The notes under the pieces: generated by a model
What the model was told of the DNA's origin: nothing
Databases searched by the model: none
Seen by the model: only the letters and a program-made list of their open reading frames with translations
Shown: positions 35,915 to 44,852 of the stretch, one piece after another
How positions within the stretch are numbered: position 1 is the stretch's first letter
Layout of the letters: every line of letters begins with the position of its first letter
Program-made: the position numbers and the translations under genes
Assembly: GCA_963775245.1 (NCBI GenBank)
Contig: CAVZID010000023.1
Location: 89,611 to 153,610 of the forward strand
Length of the DNA: 64,000 bases
Origin: CAVSWT01 sp963775245
GTDB lineage: Bacteria > Bacteroidota > Ignavibacteria > Ignavibacteriales > Ignavibacteriaceae
Reading direction: 5' to 3'

Positions 35915-37447
35915 ATGAACAAAGGACATGTTGTATCCAATGTAAAAGGAATGAGCAATATTCAAATTCCTTCTTCAAGCATTATAGTTATATTCGGAGC
36001 TTCCGGAGATCTTGCACATAAAGAATTACTGCCGGCTCTTTTTGCTCTTTACTGCTCAAAATTTCTTCCTCAAAAATTTTCAATAATTGGTTTTGATAAA
36101 AAAGAGTTTGATAATAAAAGCTATAGAGATGAGATTAAAAGTGCTGTCGAAAAAGTTAAGGCTAGTAAAGATAAAAGATGGAAAAGCTTTGCCGATAATT
36201 TGTATTATGTTCAAGGCGATTTTGTGGAGAAGCCGGAAGAATCTTTTAAGAATCTTTCATCGCAAATACAAAAAATTCAATCAGAAAAAAATATTTCTGA
36301 TAATGTATTATTTCATCTCGCTGTTTCACCCTTATTCTACTCAAAAGTAATTCATGAACTTGGTGAATCAAGCCTTTCAAAAAGTGAAAACGGATGGAGG
36401 AGAATAATAATTGAGAAACCTTTCGGCTGGGATGAAAAATCAGCGCGAGAGCTTGATAAGGATATTCATAAAGTTTTTCGGGAAGATCAAATTTTTAGGG
36501 TAGATCATTTTCTAGGAAAAGAAACAGTTCAAAACATGCTTGTATTCCGTTTTGCAAATCCAGGTTACGAACCGATTTGGAATAGAAACTATATTGACAG
36601 CATTCAAATAACTGTATCGGAAGATATTGGAATAGGCACTCGTGCTGCCTTTTACGAAAAAATTGGAATAGTAAGAGACATGATTCAAAATCATTTATTC
36701 CAATTGATGTGCATTACCGCAATTGAGCCTCCTGTTAATTACAATGCGAATTCCCTTCGAAGCGAGACATTACAGGTGCTTGAAGCCGTTTGTAAAATAA
36801 AAAAAGAAGATGTTGTTTTTGGGCAATATGATTCCGGTAAAGTAAAGGAAGAGAAAGTTATTGCTTATCGAGATGAAAATAATGTAAACCCAAATTCAAA
36901 CACTCCGACTTATGCTTCTTTAAGAATTTATTTGGATAACTGGAGATGGGCAGGTGTTCCTTTTTATTTGAGATCCGGTAAAAGATTAAATAAAAAGTTA
37001 ACCGAAGTAAGAATAAAATTTAAGCCAACGCCGCATTTAATGTTTCCGATAGATAAAGAAAAAGAAAAGGAACATAACGTACTTACATTTCGTATTCAGC
37101 CGAACGAAGGAATTTATTATAAGTTCACAGCAAAAAAACCAGGCGCTACTTTGGACTTAACTCCCGTTGATATGAATTTTGAATATGCAACAGCTTTTGG
37201 CATTGAAGAGCCTCCGAATGCCTACCAATGGCTTATATACGATGCATTGATTGGCGATCAAACTTTATTTCCTACTGCTGATTGGATTTATAAAGCATGG
37301 TCATTGCTTGATCCGATAATTTCGGAATGGGAAAAGAAACCATGGATTAAATTTCCCAATTATAAATCAGGCTCATGGGGACCGGATGAAGCGAATAAAT
37401 TAATTATTAACGATGGAAGAAAATGGAGCGAGATTGAAAGTCAATAA
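35915..37447 (+). CDS. zwf: Glucose-6-phosphate 1-dehydrogenase
   Basis: Commits glucose-6-phosphate to the oxidative pentose phosphate pathway and makes NADPH. The 510-residue protein has the dinucleotide-binding IFGASGDLAHKELLPAL (about 27-43), EKPFGWDEKSARELD, and the substrate/catalytic signature RVDHFLGKETVQNMLVFRFAN with the conserved Asp-His and Lys. GIVRDMIQNHLFQLMC and FYLRSGKRL follow. Normal length. It complements rpiB-tal-pgi encoded 27 kb away. A short gap separates it from sodC on the same strand. Confidence 0.96.
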   Translation: MNKGHVVSNVKGMSNIQIPSSSIIVIFGASGDLAHKELLPALFALYCSKFLPQKFSIIGFDKKEFDNKSYRDEIKSAVEKVKASKDKRWKSFADNLYYVQGDFVEKPEESFKNLSSQIQKIQSEKNISDNVLFHLAVSPLFYSKVIHELGESSLSKSENGWRRIIIEKPFGWDEKSARELDKDIHKVFREDQIFRVDHFLGKETVQNMLVFRFANPGYEPIWNRNYIDSIQITVSEDIGIGTRAAFYEKIGIVRDMIQNHLFQLMCITAIEPPVNYNANSLRSETLQVLEAVCKIKKEDVVFGQYDSGKVKEEKVIAYRDENNVNPNSNTPTYASLRIYLDNWRWAGVPFYLRSGKRLNKKLTEVRIKFKPTPHLMFPIDKEKEKEHNVLTFRIQPNEGIYYKFTAKKPGATLDLTPVDMNFEYATAFGIEEPPNAYQWLIYDALIGDQTLFPTADWIYKAWSLLDPIISEWEKKPWIKFPNYKSGSWGPDEANKLIINDGRKWSEIESQ

Positions 37448-37486
37448 TTTGCTTAACTATTATTTAAAATTTAAGGAGTTATAAAA

Positions 37487-38068
37487 ATGTCACTAAAATT
37501 AAAAACTGTCTTTGCATTGTTATTATCAATAACATTTATTTCTATGGTAGGTTGTAATCAGCGTTCTGAAGAAAAATTTTCTCAGGAAGAAAATAATTAC
37601 AATCTTAAAGGAGAATCAGGTATTACAAAAGCTGTTTGTGTAATTCATCCTACTGAGGGAAATAATGTGAAAGGGGTAGTAACTTTTACTAAAGAAGGCG
37701 ACAGCATAAAGGTCGTTGCAGATATTGAAGGATTGACACCAGGCAAGCACGGATTTCATATTCACGAATATGGTGATTGCACCGCCCCGGACGGCACATC
37801 AACTGGCGGGCACTTTAATCCAACAAACCAGCCCCACGGCGCTCCTACTGATGTAAACCGGCATGTTGGAGATTTGGGAAATTTAGTTGCTGATAAAGAT
37901 GGAAAAGCTCATTATGAATGGACAGATCATGTTATTTCATTTTCAGGGAAAAATTCTATTATCGGAAGAGGAATTGTTATTCATGCCGGTGAAGATGATC
38001 TCCATACTCAGCCAACTGGAAATGCCGGCAAACGAGTAGCTTGCGGTGTAATTGGAATTGCAAAATAA
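37487..38068 (+). CDS. sodC: Cu/Zn superoxide dismutase, predicted lipoprotein
   Basis: Removes superoxide in the periplasm. The 193-residue protein has a lipoprotein signal ending ISMVGC (Cys23). The SOD fold shows Cu ligands in GKHGFHIHEYGDC, the bridging/Zn region STGGHFNP and PHGAPTDVNRHVGDLGN, the Zn Asp in the latter, and the C-terminal Cu ligand and Cys in GRGIVIHAGEDDLHTQPTGNAGKRVACGVIGIAK. The two disulfide cysteines are conserved. It sits 40 nt after zwf and 47 nt before a Rieske-AIF protein, a cluster consistent with oxidative stress. Confidence 0.95.
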   Translation: MSLKLKTVFALLLSITFISMVGCNQRSEEKFSQEENNYNLKGESGITKAVCVIHPTEGNNVKGVVTFTKEGDSIKVVADIEGLTPGKHGFHIHEYGDCTAPDGTSTGGHFNPTNQPHGAPTDVNRHVGDLGNLVADKDGKAHYEWTDHVISFSGKNSIIGRGIVIHAGEDDLHTQPTGNAGKRVACGVIGIAK

Positions 38069-38114
38069 ATAAAATTAATCTCTTTGGTTTCATTTTATAT
38101 AATTAAGGTTCGTT

Positions 38115-39698
38115 ATGGGCTATAAAGAATTTAATGCAGGTAAAGTAAATCAAATTAACAACGGCGAAATGAAAGCCGTTAATATTAATGCTGAAAATAA
38201 AATACTCCTTACAAAAATCAATGATGAGATTTACGCAATCGGGGAAAGCTGTCCCCATTACGGTGCGCCTTTGGAAAACGGAGTTTTATTTGAAGATAAG
38301 GTAATTTGTCCTCGCCATCATGCCTGCTTTAATGCAAAGAACGGAAATTTAATAGAGCCGCCTGCATTAAATTCTTTACCTAATTATGAAATTAAAATAA
38401 AAAACGATGAAATATATATAATGCTTCCTGAAGTAATTGAAGGTTCAAGGATTCCTTCAATGTCAAAAAGAGATAAGGGGAATTTAGTTTCAAATGTAAT
38501 TATTGGCGGCGGGGCAGCAGGAAATTCCGCTGCTCAAGCTATGAGAGAAGTCGGCTTTACAGGAGAAATAACAATGATTACCGAAGAAAATAGACTTCCA
38601 TACGACCGTCCGAATTTAAGCAAGGATTATCTTTCCGGTGAAGCAGAAGAAGAATGGATGCCGCTTAGAACTAAAGAATTCTATGAAGAGTATGATATTA
38701 ACATCTTGTATCAGGAAAAAGTAACAGGGATAGATAAAACAAAAAAAGTTGTAATACTCGAGAATGAAGACGAAATTAGTTATGATAAATTATTAATTGC
38801 AACCGGGGGAACTCCAATTAAATTAAATATTCCAGGTTCCAATCTTTCAAATATTTTTTATTTGAGAAGCCACGACGATTCAGATGATATAATCGAAGCC
38901 GCAAATAATGAATCAAAGATAGTAATAGTAGGGGCAAGCTTTATAGCACTTGAAGCAGCAAGCAGCTTACAGAAAAGATTGAATGCTGACATTACAGTAA
39001 TCGGCATAGAAGAAGTACCGTTTAAAAATGTATTTGGAAAAGAAATTGGAACAATGATAAAAACTGCGCATGAAAAGAACGGAATAAAATTTAAGCTTAA
39101 TAACAGTGCAATAGAATTTGAAGGTAAAACTAAAGTTGAAAAAGTTTTACTTAGTAATAATGAAAGGCTGGATGCAGATATAGTTATTGTTGGAATTGGA
39201 GTAAAGCCGGCTACTTCTTTTTTAACAGATTTCGATTTGGGGAAAAACGGAAGTATCGATGTAAATAATTATTTCGAGGCCGGGGAAAATATTTATGCGG
39301 CAGGTGATATTGTTAATTTTCATAATTCAATTACAAACACTCAAATGCGGATAGAACATTTTCGAACTGCAGAACAGCAGGGCAGAATTGCCGGGTTTAA
39401 TATGGCCGGTGTTAAAACTGAATTTAAAAGTATTCCGTTTTTTTGGACTGCACAGGCCGGCATTGCTTTAAGGTATGTTGGCCATGCTGAAAAATGGAGT
39501 GAAATTATTACCTGGGGAGACATTCAATCACAAAATTTTATTTCATTTTATTTTCAAGATGATTTATTATTAGCCGCAGCAGCGTGTGGTAATACAAAGG
39601 AAATGGATGCAATTGAAGCTTTGATGATTATGAAAAAAATTCCAACCAAAGAGCAAATTAAAAATAAGTCTGTTAATCTATTTGAGCTTTTGAAATAA
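38115..39698 (+). CDS. Rieske [2Fe-2S] plus FAD-dependent pyridine nucleotide-disulfide oxidoreductase (AIFM3-like)
   Basis: A 527-residue fusion. The N-terminal Rieske domain has both ligand motifs, CPHYG (Cys46, His48) and CPRHH (Cys65, His68). From about 130 a class-III pyridine nucleotide oxidoreductase follows, with FAD-binding GGGAAGNSAAQAM, the NAD site IVGASFIALEAA, and LLIATGG and YAAGD motifs. The architecture equals AIFM3/Nfrl-type proteins. Likely role: electron transfer from NAD(P)H to a ferredoxin-like partner; the partner is unknown. Next to sodC on the same strand. Confidence 0.93.
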   Translation: MGYKEFNAGKVNQINNGEMKAVNINAENKILLTKINDEIYAIGESCPHYGAPLENGVLFEDKVICPRHHACFNAKNGNLIEPPALNSLPNYEIKIKNDEIYIMLPEVIEGSRIPSMSKRDKGNLVSNVIIGGGAAGNSAAQAMREVGFTGEITMITEENRLPYDRPNLSKDYLSGEAEEEWMPLRTKEFYEEYDINILYQEKVTGIDKTKKVVILENEDEISYDKLLIATGGTPIKLNIPGSNLSNIFYLRSHDDSDDIIEAANNESKIVIVGASFIALEAASSLQKRLNADITVIGIEEVPFKNVFGKEIGTMIKTAHEKNGIKFKLNNSAIEFEGKTKVEKVLLSNNERLDADIVIVGIGVKPATSFLTDFDLGKNGSIDVNNYFEAGENIYAAGDIVNFHNSITNTQMRIEHFRTAEQQGRIAGFNMAGVKTEFKSIPFFWTAQAGIALRYVGHAEKWSEIITWGDIQSQNFISFYFQDDLLLAAAACGNTKEMDAIEALMIMKKIPTKEQIKNKSVNLFELLK

Positions 39699-39800
39699 GA
39701 TAGTAAAAATCATCTATTTTATTTTTCTCCCGTCAAATTATATCAAAACATTTTTATAAATTTGATATCAAAGATGTTGTGACAATAATTAAAAATTTTA

Positions 39801-41165
39801 ATGATAACTTTTCTACCTCTTGGCGGGGCAAACGAAATCGGCGCAAGCTGTTTTTATGTAAATATAAACAGAACCGGAATAGTATTAGACTGCGGAATGC
39901 ATCCTCAAAAAATTGGACTGGATGCAATTCCTAATTTTAATTTGATTAGAGATAAAGAAATTGATTTTGTTCTGATATCACACGCTCATCAGGACCATCT
40001 AAGTGCATTACCCTTTTTGGTTAAACAGTTTCCTTATATCAGGATTATATCCACTCCTCAAACAAGGGCCATTGCAGAGCTCACACTTCATAATTCTGTT
40101 TCCATTCTTAAACAGCAATTAAGCGATGAAGAAAGCTTAAAAATTTATTCGCATGATGAAATTGATTTATTAATCCAATCAATTGAGTATCAATCATACA
40201 ACAAAGAATTTATTATCAACGGTTATAAACATAATAGCTCTCATGATATATCAGCAGAATTTTTTGATGCCGGCCATATTCTTGGTTCAGCAGGTATTTT
40301 ATTAAAACATAAGGGAAAAAAGATATTTTACACCGGTGATTTTAATTTGGAAAATCAGTCCTTGATGAAAGGAGCTTCTTTCCCTTATGAAAAAATAAAT
40401 TTGCTGATTACAGAAACCACTTATGGAAATACTGATTCAACATCACTAAACAATTGGAAAGATGAATCAGAAAGATTAGCGAATTCAATAAATAAAATTT
40501 TGAATGACGGTGGTTCTGTTTTAATCCCGGTTTTTTCATTAGGGAAGATGCAGGAAATTTTAGCCGCTCTTTGGCAGCTAATGCTGAAAAGGAAATTAGT
40601 GCAGACAGAAATCTTCACTGGCGGCATTGGAAATAAAATTAATCGTGTGTATGATTATAACAGATATGTCGTAAACATGATTGACCCGGAATTTGAGCTG
40701 CTTCAAATTCCAACTAAAAATTTATACGAAGTTACAAGTTATGAAGATTTTTTTAAGCAGCCTTGTATTGTGCTTGCTTCAAGCGGAATGATGATTGAAG
40801 GAACTGCCTCATATAAACTGGCTGAAAGATGGATAAATCAAAGAAACTCAGCAATATTTACTGTGGGATATATGGAAGAAAATACTCCGGGTTATATTTT
40901 TTCAAAAGCAAAAAAAGGGGTAAAAATTATCTTGAAAGACACAGAAAAAGAAGTTAAATGTACAATTGATAATTTTAGATTTAGTGCTCATTCAAGGAGA
41001 GAAGGAATAATTAAGATTGCAGAAAAATTAAAGCCGGATGAAACAATTTTAGTTCACGGCGACCCGCCGGCAATTGATTGGGTGGGCAAATCATTGCTGA
41101 CTAAGTTTAAAGGAATGAAAGTTTACAGTGCTGAAATTGGAAAAGAAATAATCTTTGAGGAATAA
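39801..41165 (+). CDS. MBL-fold RNA-processing nuclease (beta-CASP/CPSF-like)
   Basis: Metallo-beta-lactamase-fold ribonuclease with a beta-CASP insert and RNA-specificity domain. The 454-residue protein has the metal motif SHAHQDHLSALP (His61, His63, Asp65, His66), DAGHILGSAG, YTGDFNLE, and TETTYGN. It ends with the RMMBL motifs FRFSAHSRREGI and LVHGDPPAI. MLASSGMMIEGTASY-like residues near 320-340 belong to the beta-CASP domain. It is separated from the next gene by only 1 nt, so it may be cotranscribed. Confidence 0.92.
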   Translation: MITFLPLGGANEIGASCFYVNINRTGIVLDCGMHPQKIGLDAIPNFNLIRDKEIDFVLISHAHQDHLSALPFLVKQFPYIRIISTPQTRAIAELTLHNSVSILKQQLSDEESLKIYSHDEIDLLIQSIEYQSYNKEFIINGYKHNSSHDISAEFFDAGHILGSAGILLKHKGKKIFYTGDFNLENQSLMKGASFPYEKINLLITETTYGNTDSTSLNNWKDESERLANSINKILNDGGSVLIPVFSLGKMQEILAALWQLMLKRKLVQTEIFTGGIGNKINRVYDYNRYVVNMIDPEFELLQIPTKNLYEVTSYEDFFKQPCIVLASSGMMIEGTASYKLAERWINQRNSAIFTVGYMEENTPGYIFSKAKKGVKIILKDTEKEVKCTIDNFRFSAHSRREGIIKIAEKLKPDETILVHGDPPAIDWVGKSLLTKFKGMKVYSAEIGKEIIFEE

Positions 41166-41166
41166 T

Positions 41167-42453
41167 ATGAAAAATTTATTTCTGCTCTGTTTGTTTTTAT
41201 TGGTTTCAGCAAATTACCCACAGCAAAGTAAAGCAAAAATTATTCAAGATTATTACAACAAAGGATTAACTGCTTACAAAGAAAAAAATTACCCGACATT
41301 TTTAGAGTGCTTCAAGATTTTAGATTCTTTAAAAAGTGATAATACCAACATAATGTATAACCTTGCCTGCGCTTATTCTTTAAATCATCAAAAAGATGAA
41401 GCTATAAAATATTTAAAGAAATATATTTCAATTAGCGCAGATGAAAATATCGAAAAGGACAATGACTTTTCTTACATAAAAAACTCGGTCGAATTTAAAA
41501 AGCTTCTAATAAAGATAAAAGAATTAAATAAACCAATTAATACCAGCAGCACAGCTTTTGTCATCGATGAAAAAGATTTGCACCCCGAATCAACTGCTTA
41601 TGACGAAAAAACGGAAACATTTTATTTAGGCAGTATTCATAAAAGAAAAATTATTTCAATAGATAAAGACGGTCACACAAAAATCTTCATTCCTGAAAAA
41701 CAAGATGGACTGCTTGCTGTAAACGGAATAAAAATAAATTCAAAAGAAAGATTGTTGTGGGCAGCCTGCACAGCAATTCCACAAATGATTGATTATGAAA
41801 AGAGCCTTCAAGGAATGTGTGCTGTTTTCGAATATAACCTTGACTCAAAAGAGCTTTTAAAAAAATATGTTGCGCCAAATGATTCAAACAGGCATTATTT
41901 CGGTGACCTTGCCATAAATAAAAACGGCGATGTTTATGTAAGTGACAGCTATTACCCCGCGATTTATTTAATCAAAAATAACAGTAACGAATTAAAGCTT
42001 TTTTATGAGAATAATGATTTGGGCTCACTTCAAGGACTTGATTTCTCAAATGATGGAAAAGAATTATTTTTTGCCGATTACTCTTCCGGTATTTACAAGT
42101 TGGAAATCAGCACTAAAAAATTAAATTATATAGCAGAACCAAAAGACTGTGCTACAAAAGGAATAGACGGACTTTATTTTTATAATAACAGCTTGATTGC
42201 AATTCAAAATGGAGTTTTACCTAAAAGAGTAACAAGATATTTTTTATCCGGTAACCATGATTCAATATTAAGTTATAAAATTCTTGAGAGGGCAAACCCA
42301 AATTTTAATGAACCGACTTTAGGCGTAATTGTTAAAAATAATTTATACTATATCGCTAACAGCCAGTGGGATTCGTACAACAAAGACGGCTCTATTTTCC
42401 CAATGGAAAAGCTTGAAAAAATTATTATACTTAAAACAGAGTTAAAAGATTAA
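41167..42453 (+). CDS. Secreted TPR and beta-propeller (SMP-30/NHL-like) protein
   Basis: The start is ATG 41167, directly into a signal peptide (KNLFLLCLFLLVSANYPQ); the TTG at 41155 overlapping the upstream stop would put GAGG inside the gene. In the ~428-residue protein the first ~110 residues form TPR-like helices (YYNKGLTAYKEKNYPTFLECF, NIMYNLACAYSLNHQKDEAIKYL). A six-bladed propeller follows (FYLGSIHKRKIISID, GLLAVNGIKI, DLAINKNGDVYVSDS, GLDFSNDGKELFFADYSSGIYKLEI). Function unknown; a periplasmic SMP-30-like lactonase or sensor is possible. Confidence 0.75.
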   Translation: MKNLFLLCLFLLVSANYPQQSKAKIIQDYYNKGLTAYKEKNYPTFLECFKILDSLKSDNTNIMYNLACAYSLNHQKDEAIKYLKKYISISADENIEKDNDFSYIKNSVEFKKLLIKIKELNKPINTSSTAFVIDEKDLHPESTAYDEKTETFYLGSIHKRKIISIDKDGHTKIFIPEKQDGLLAVNGIKINSKERLLWAACTAIPQMIDYEKSLQGMCAVFEYNLDSKELLKKYVAPNDSNRHYFGDLAINKNGDVYVSDSYYPAIYLIKNNSNELKLFYENNDLGSLQGLDFSNDGKELFFADYSSGIYKLEISTKKLNYIAEPKDCATKGIDGLYFYNNSLIAIQNGVLPKRVTRYFLSGNHDSILSYKILERANPNFNEPTLGVIVKNNLYYIANSQWDSYNKDGSIFPMEKLEKIIILKTELKD

Positions 42454-42576
42454 CTCCATTTAAATTTCTCATTGACTTTATTTTAATCAATTTCTACATT
42501 ATCAGCGTTCCCTTCGTATTTTCTTTTCCCGGACACATAATTCAAGTTTTTATAAATAATTTTTAAGGAGTCAGTT

Positions 42577-43167
42577 ATGAAAGTAAGATTTACTCTCTTC
42601 TTTTTGTTTGCTGCCGTTTTGCTGTCTTGTGCATCAATCTTTGCCCAGGATGAAAATCAAGAGATGTCGGATCAGCAAAAAGCCTGGATGGAATTTATGA
42701 CACCGGGCCCATACCATGAAATGATGGCTAAAAGTGTTGGTGATTGGAAAACGGTTACAAAATTTTGGCAAGATCCAAATGGCGAACCGCAAGTTATTGA
42801 AGGAACTGCAACAACTGAATCAATGTTGGGTGGTAGATACTTTAAAACAACTCATCATGGAGAAATGATGGGGATGCCTTTTGAAGGATTCAGCATTGAC
42901 GGATATGATAATGCCAAGAAAGAATTTTTTAGCATCTGGGTTGATAATATGGGAACAAGCTATATGTTGAGCAAAGGAAATTATGACGAAGATTCAAAAA
43001 CCTTAAGCATGACCGGAACTACTTATGACCCGATGTATGGGAAATATATGGAGTATAAAGAAGTTCTAAAATTTATTGATGATAAAAATCAAATTATGGA
43101 AATGTATTCAAAGCAAGGAGGAAACGAAGTCAAAACGATGTCCGTTGAGATGACTAAACAAGATTAG
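42577..43167 (+). CDS. DUF1579 secreted protein
   Basis: A 196-residue protein with a signal peptide (FTLFFLFAAVLLSCASIFAQ). The DUF1579 order is visible: MTPGPYHEMMAKSVGDWK, then EGTATTESMLGGRYFKTTHHGEMMGMPFEGFSIDGYDNAKKEFFSIW-type lipocalin-like strands, the acidic MYDPMYGKY loop, and MEMYSKQG. DUF1579 proteins are widespread in Bacteroidota with no known function. A gene near 50.3-50.9 kb has a related strand pattern. Palindrome copy C lies 61 nt past the stop. Confidence 0.85.
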   Translation: MKVRFTLFFLFAAVLLSCASIFAQDENQEMSDQQKAWMEFMTPGPYHEMMAKSVGDWKTVTKFWQDPNGEPQVIEGTATTESMLGGRYFKTTHHGEMMGMPFEGFSIDGYDNAKKEFFSIWVDNMGTSYMLSKGNYDEDSKTLSMTGTTYDPMYGKYMEYKEVLKFIDDKNQIMEMYSKQGGNEVKTMSVEMTKQD

Positions 43168-43228
43168 TTTTATTTCGAGAATTTGTTTTCACTGTTTATT
43201 TCATTAAATATTGGAAAAAATATTTCAT

Positions 43229-43263
43229 ATAAACCCAATTTCTTTAAAAGAAATTGGGTTTAT
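43229..43263. repeat. Dispersed palindrome, copy C (35 nt)
   Basis: Perfect 15-bp stem (ATAAACCCAATTTCT and complement) around TTAAA; the 5-nt spacer makes this copy 2 nt longer than the others. Downstream of the DUF1579 gene. Confidence 0.9.
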
Positions 43264-43326
43264 TTTTTGATGGACAACGGTAAATTTAGCAATCAACAAT
43301 TACTTGAGAAACAGTTTAAAATAAAA

Positions 43327-43353
43327 AATGCAGGTGTGACCAGCACCTGCATT
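43327..43353. repeat. 10-bp hairpin
   Basis: AATGCAGGTG pairs exactly with CACCTGCATT around TGACCAG. No T-run follows on either strand; a run of C's (CCCCCC) lies 15-25 nt beyond. Possible small mobile palindrome. Confidence 0.5.
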
Positions 43354-43606
43354 ATATGGAAGGATTCCCCCCCTCACTTACCGCTATGAACTTAAAAACT
43401 GATGCTAATATCATGTAATCAGCACAAACATGATATAGTGTAAATGTGTTATTTTTTAACACAATTTTTCTTGTTATAATATGATTACTCTATATTAAGT
43501 AGAACAAATGAACTACCTTTTTTATTATTGAGAAAAAAGTTCATAAATTTCGGTTGCATATTGTTAAAACACTTTTATAATTCTTCAATTGTTAAGGAAA
43601 AATTTA

Positions 43607-44098
43607 GTGGAATATAAAATTCATCCCAACGTTAGGATTGGGCATATACATTTAACGGTTTCAGATATAAATAAATCCTTAAGATTTTATAGAGACTTGC
43701 TTGGTTTTGAAGTAACTCAATGGTATGGAAGTAATGCTGTTTTTCTTTCGGCAGGAGGCTATCATCATCATATTGGATTAAATACCTGGGCAGGTAAAGA
43801 TGCAGCAGCAGCTCCTCCCGGACATACGGGACTTTATCATTTCGCAATTCTTTATCCCACCAGGAAAGAGCTGGCGAGAATTGTAAAAAGATTATTCGAA
43901 GTGAACTATAAATTAGAAGGCGCTTCCGATCACGGAGTTTCCGAGTCAATTTATTTAACAGATCCTGATGGCAATGGAGTTGAGCTTTATTACGATCGCC
44001 CGCTTGAACAATGGCCTATTACAGAAGAAGGACATCTTGAAATGGTGACAAAACAATTGGATTTGCTTAGCCTTCTTTCAGAATTAGATGATGAATGA
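43607..44098 (+). CDS. VOC-family metalloprotein (CatE/glyoxalase-like)
   Basis: Vicinal-oxygen-chelate protein of the catechol 2,3-dioxygenase-like (CatE) branch. The start chosen is GTG 43607, because TTAAGGAAAAATTTA gives an SD at good distance. Metal ligands are visible: His in GHIHLTVSDINKSLRFYRDLLGFE, His in TGLYHFAILYP, and Glu in DPDGNGVELYYDRP. The FLSAGGYHHHIGLNTWAG motif is typical of the CatE subfamily, in which a single-domain half is rare; the ~163-residue length corresponds to one module. Substrate unknown. Confidence 0.88.
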   Translation: MEYKIHPNVRIGHIHLTVSDINKSLRFYRDLLGFEVTQWYGSNAVFLSAGGYHHHIGLNTWAGKDAAAAPPGHTGLYHFAILYPTRKELARIVKRLFEVNYKLEGASDHGVSESIYLTDPDGNGVELYYDRPLEQWPITEEGHLEMVTKQLDLLSLLSELDDE

Positions 44099-44230
44099 TA
44101 TCCTTATCGATTTTTTTCTCTGATATAATTTTACTAATACAAAGAATGAAAGCGTGACTGAATGTTTGAATGAGAGAAAGTTTCCTTTCTTAATTTAACT
44201 GACAGTTATGCTGAGCTAGGATTTTAATGG

Positions 44231-44689
44231 ATGAATATAAAAATCATTACATATACTCCCAAATTCAAAGAGCAATTCAAAGAATTAAACTATGAATGGC
44301 TGAAAAAATATTTTGAAATTGAGCCAATAGATATAGAGATTCTTTGTAATCCTCAAAAAATAATTGATAACGGCGGACAAATATTTCTAGCGGTAATAAA
44401 TGAAGAATGTGTTGGAACCGCTGCATTAATCAAAATGAATGAATCAACTTTTGAATTGGCAAAAATGTCCGTTACAGAAAAACATCAAGGGAAAGGTATC
44501 GGGAAAAAACTTTGCCAGGCTGCAATTGAATATGCTAAAGATAAAAAATTTAAAAACATCTTTTTAGAATCAAACTCTAAACTAACTCCCGCTATAAATC
44601 TTTATAAAAAACTAGGCTTTCGTCTTTTGCCTGAAAAGGAATCTTCACATTATAAACGCTGCGATATAAAAATGATGCTGGACTTGTAA
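44231..44689 (+). CDS. GNAT-family N-acetyltransferase
   Basis: Acetyl-CoA-dependent acyltransferase with 152 residues. Motif A is seen as AKMSVTEKHQGKGIGKKLCQAAIEYA, with the Q/RxxGxG/A pyrophosphate loop, and motif B as NIFLESNSKLTPAINLYKKLGFR. The amine substrate is undetermined. The start at 44231 lies in a different frame from a nearby ATG at 44227; family length and motif order favour 44231. Stands alone upstream of glgP. Confidence 0.88.
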   Translation: MNIKIITYTPKFKEQFKELNYEWLKKYFEIEPIDIEILCNPQKIIDNGGQIFLAVINEECVGTAALIKMNESTFELAKMSVTEKHQGKGIGKKLCQAAIEYAKDKKFKNIFLESNSKLTPAINLYKKLGFRLLPEKESSHYKRCDIKMMLDL

Positions 44690-44852
44690 ACTTCAAAATC
44701 ATTTCCTGTTTGATTTCAAATCACAACAATGACAATTTATCGTGTTATTTTCATTCGTTAAAAATTTTTCAACCTTTTGAAAGTAATAGAATTCTTATAA
44801 GTTATAGACTTATATTAAAAAATTCCTATACAAAATGAGGAAAGGATAAATA

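Larger units (their letters stand above)
43168..43606. other. Gene-free stretch holding two hairpins
   Basis: Contains palindrome copy C and the hairpin at 43327-43353. A TATAAT at 43475-43480 lacks a -35 match. The 68-codon frame at 43183-43389 runs through both hairpins and is not credible. Confidence 0.5.

Noticed and set aside
43183..43389. 68-codon plus-strand frame after the DUF1579 gene
   Set aside because: It runs through palindrome copy C and the 43327 hairpin, has no SD, and its product shows no coherent domain.
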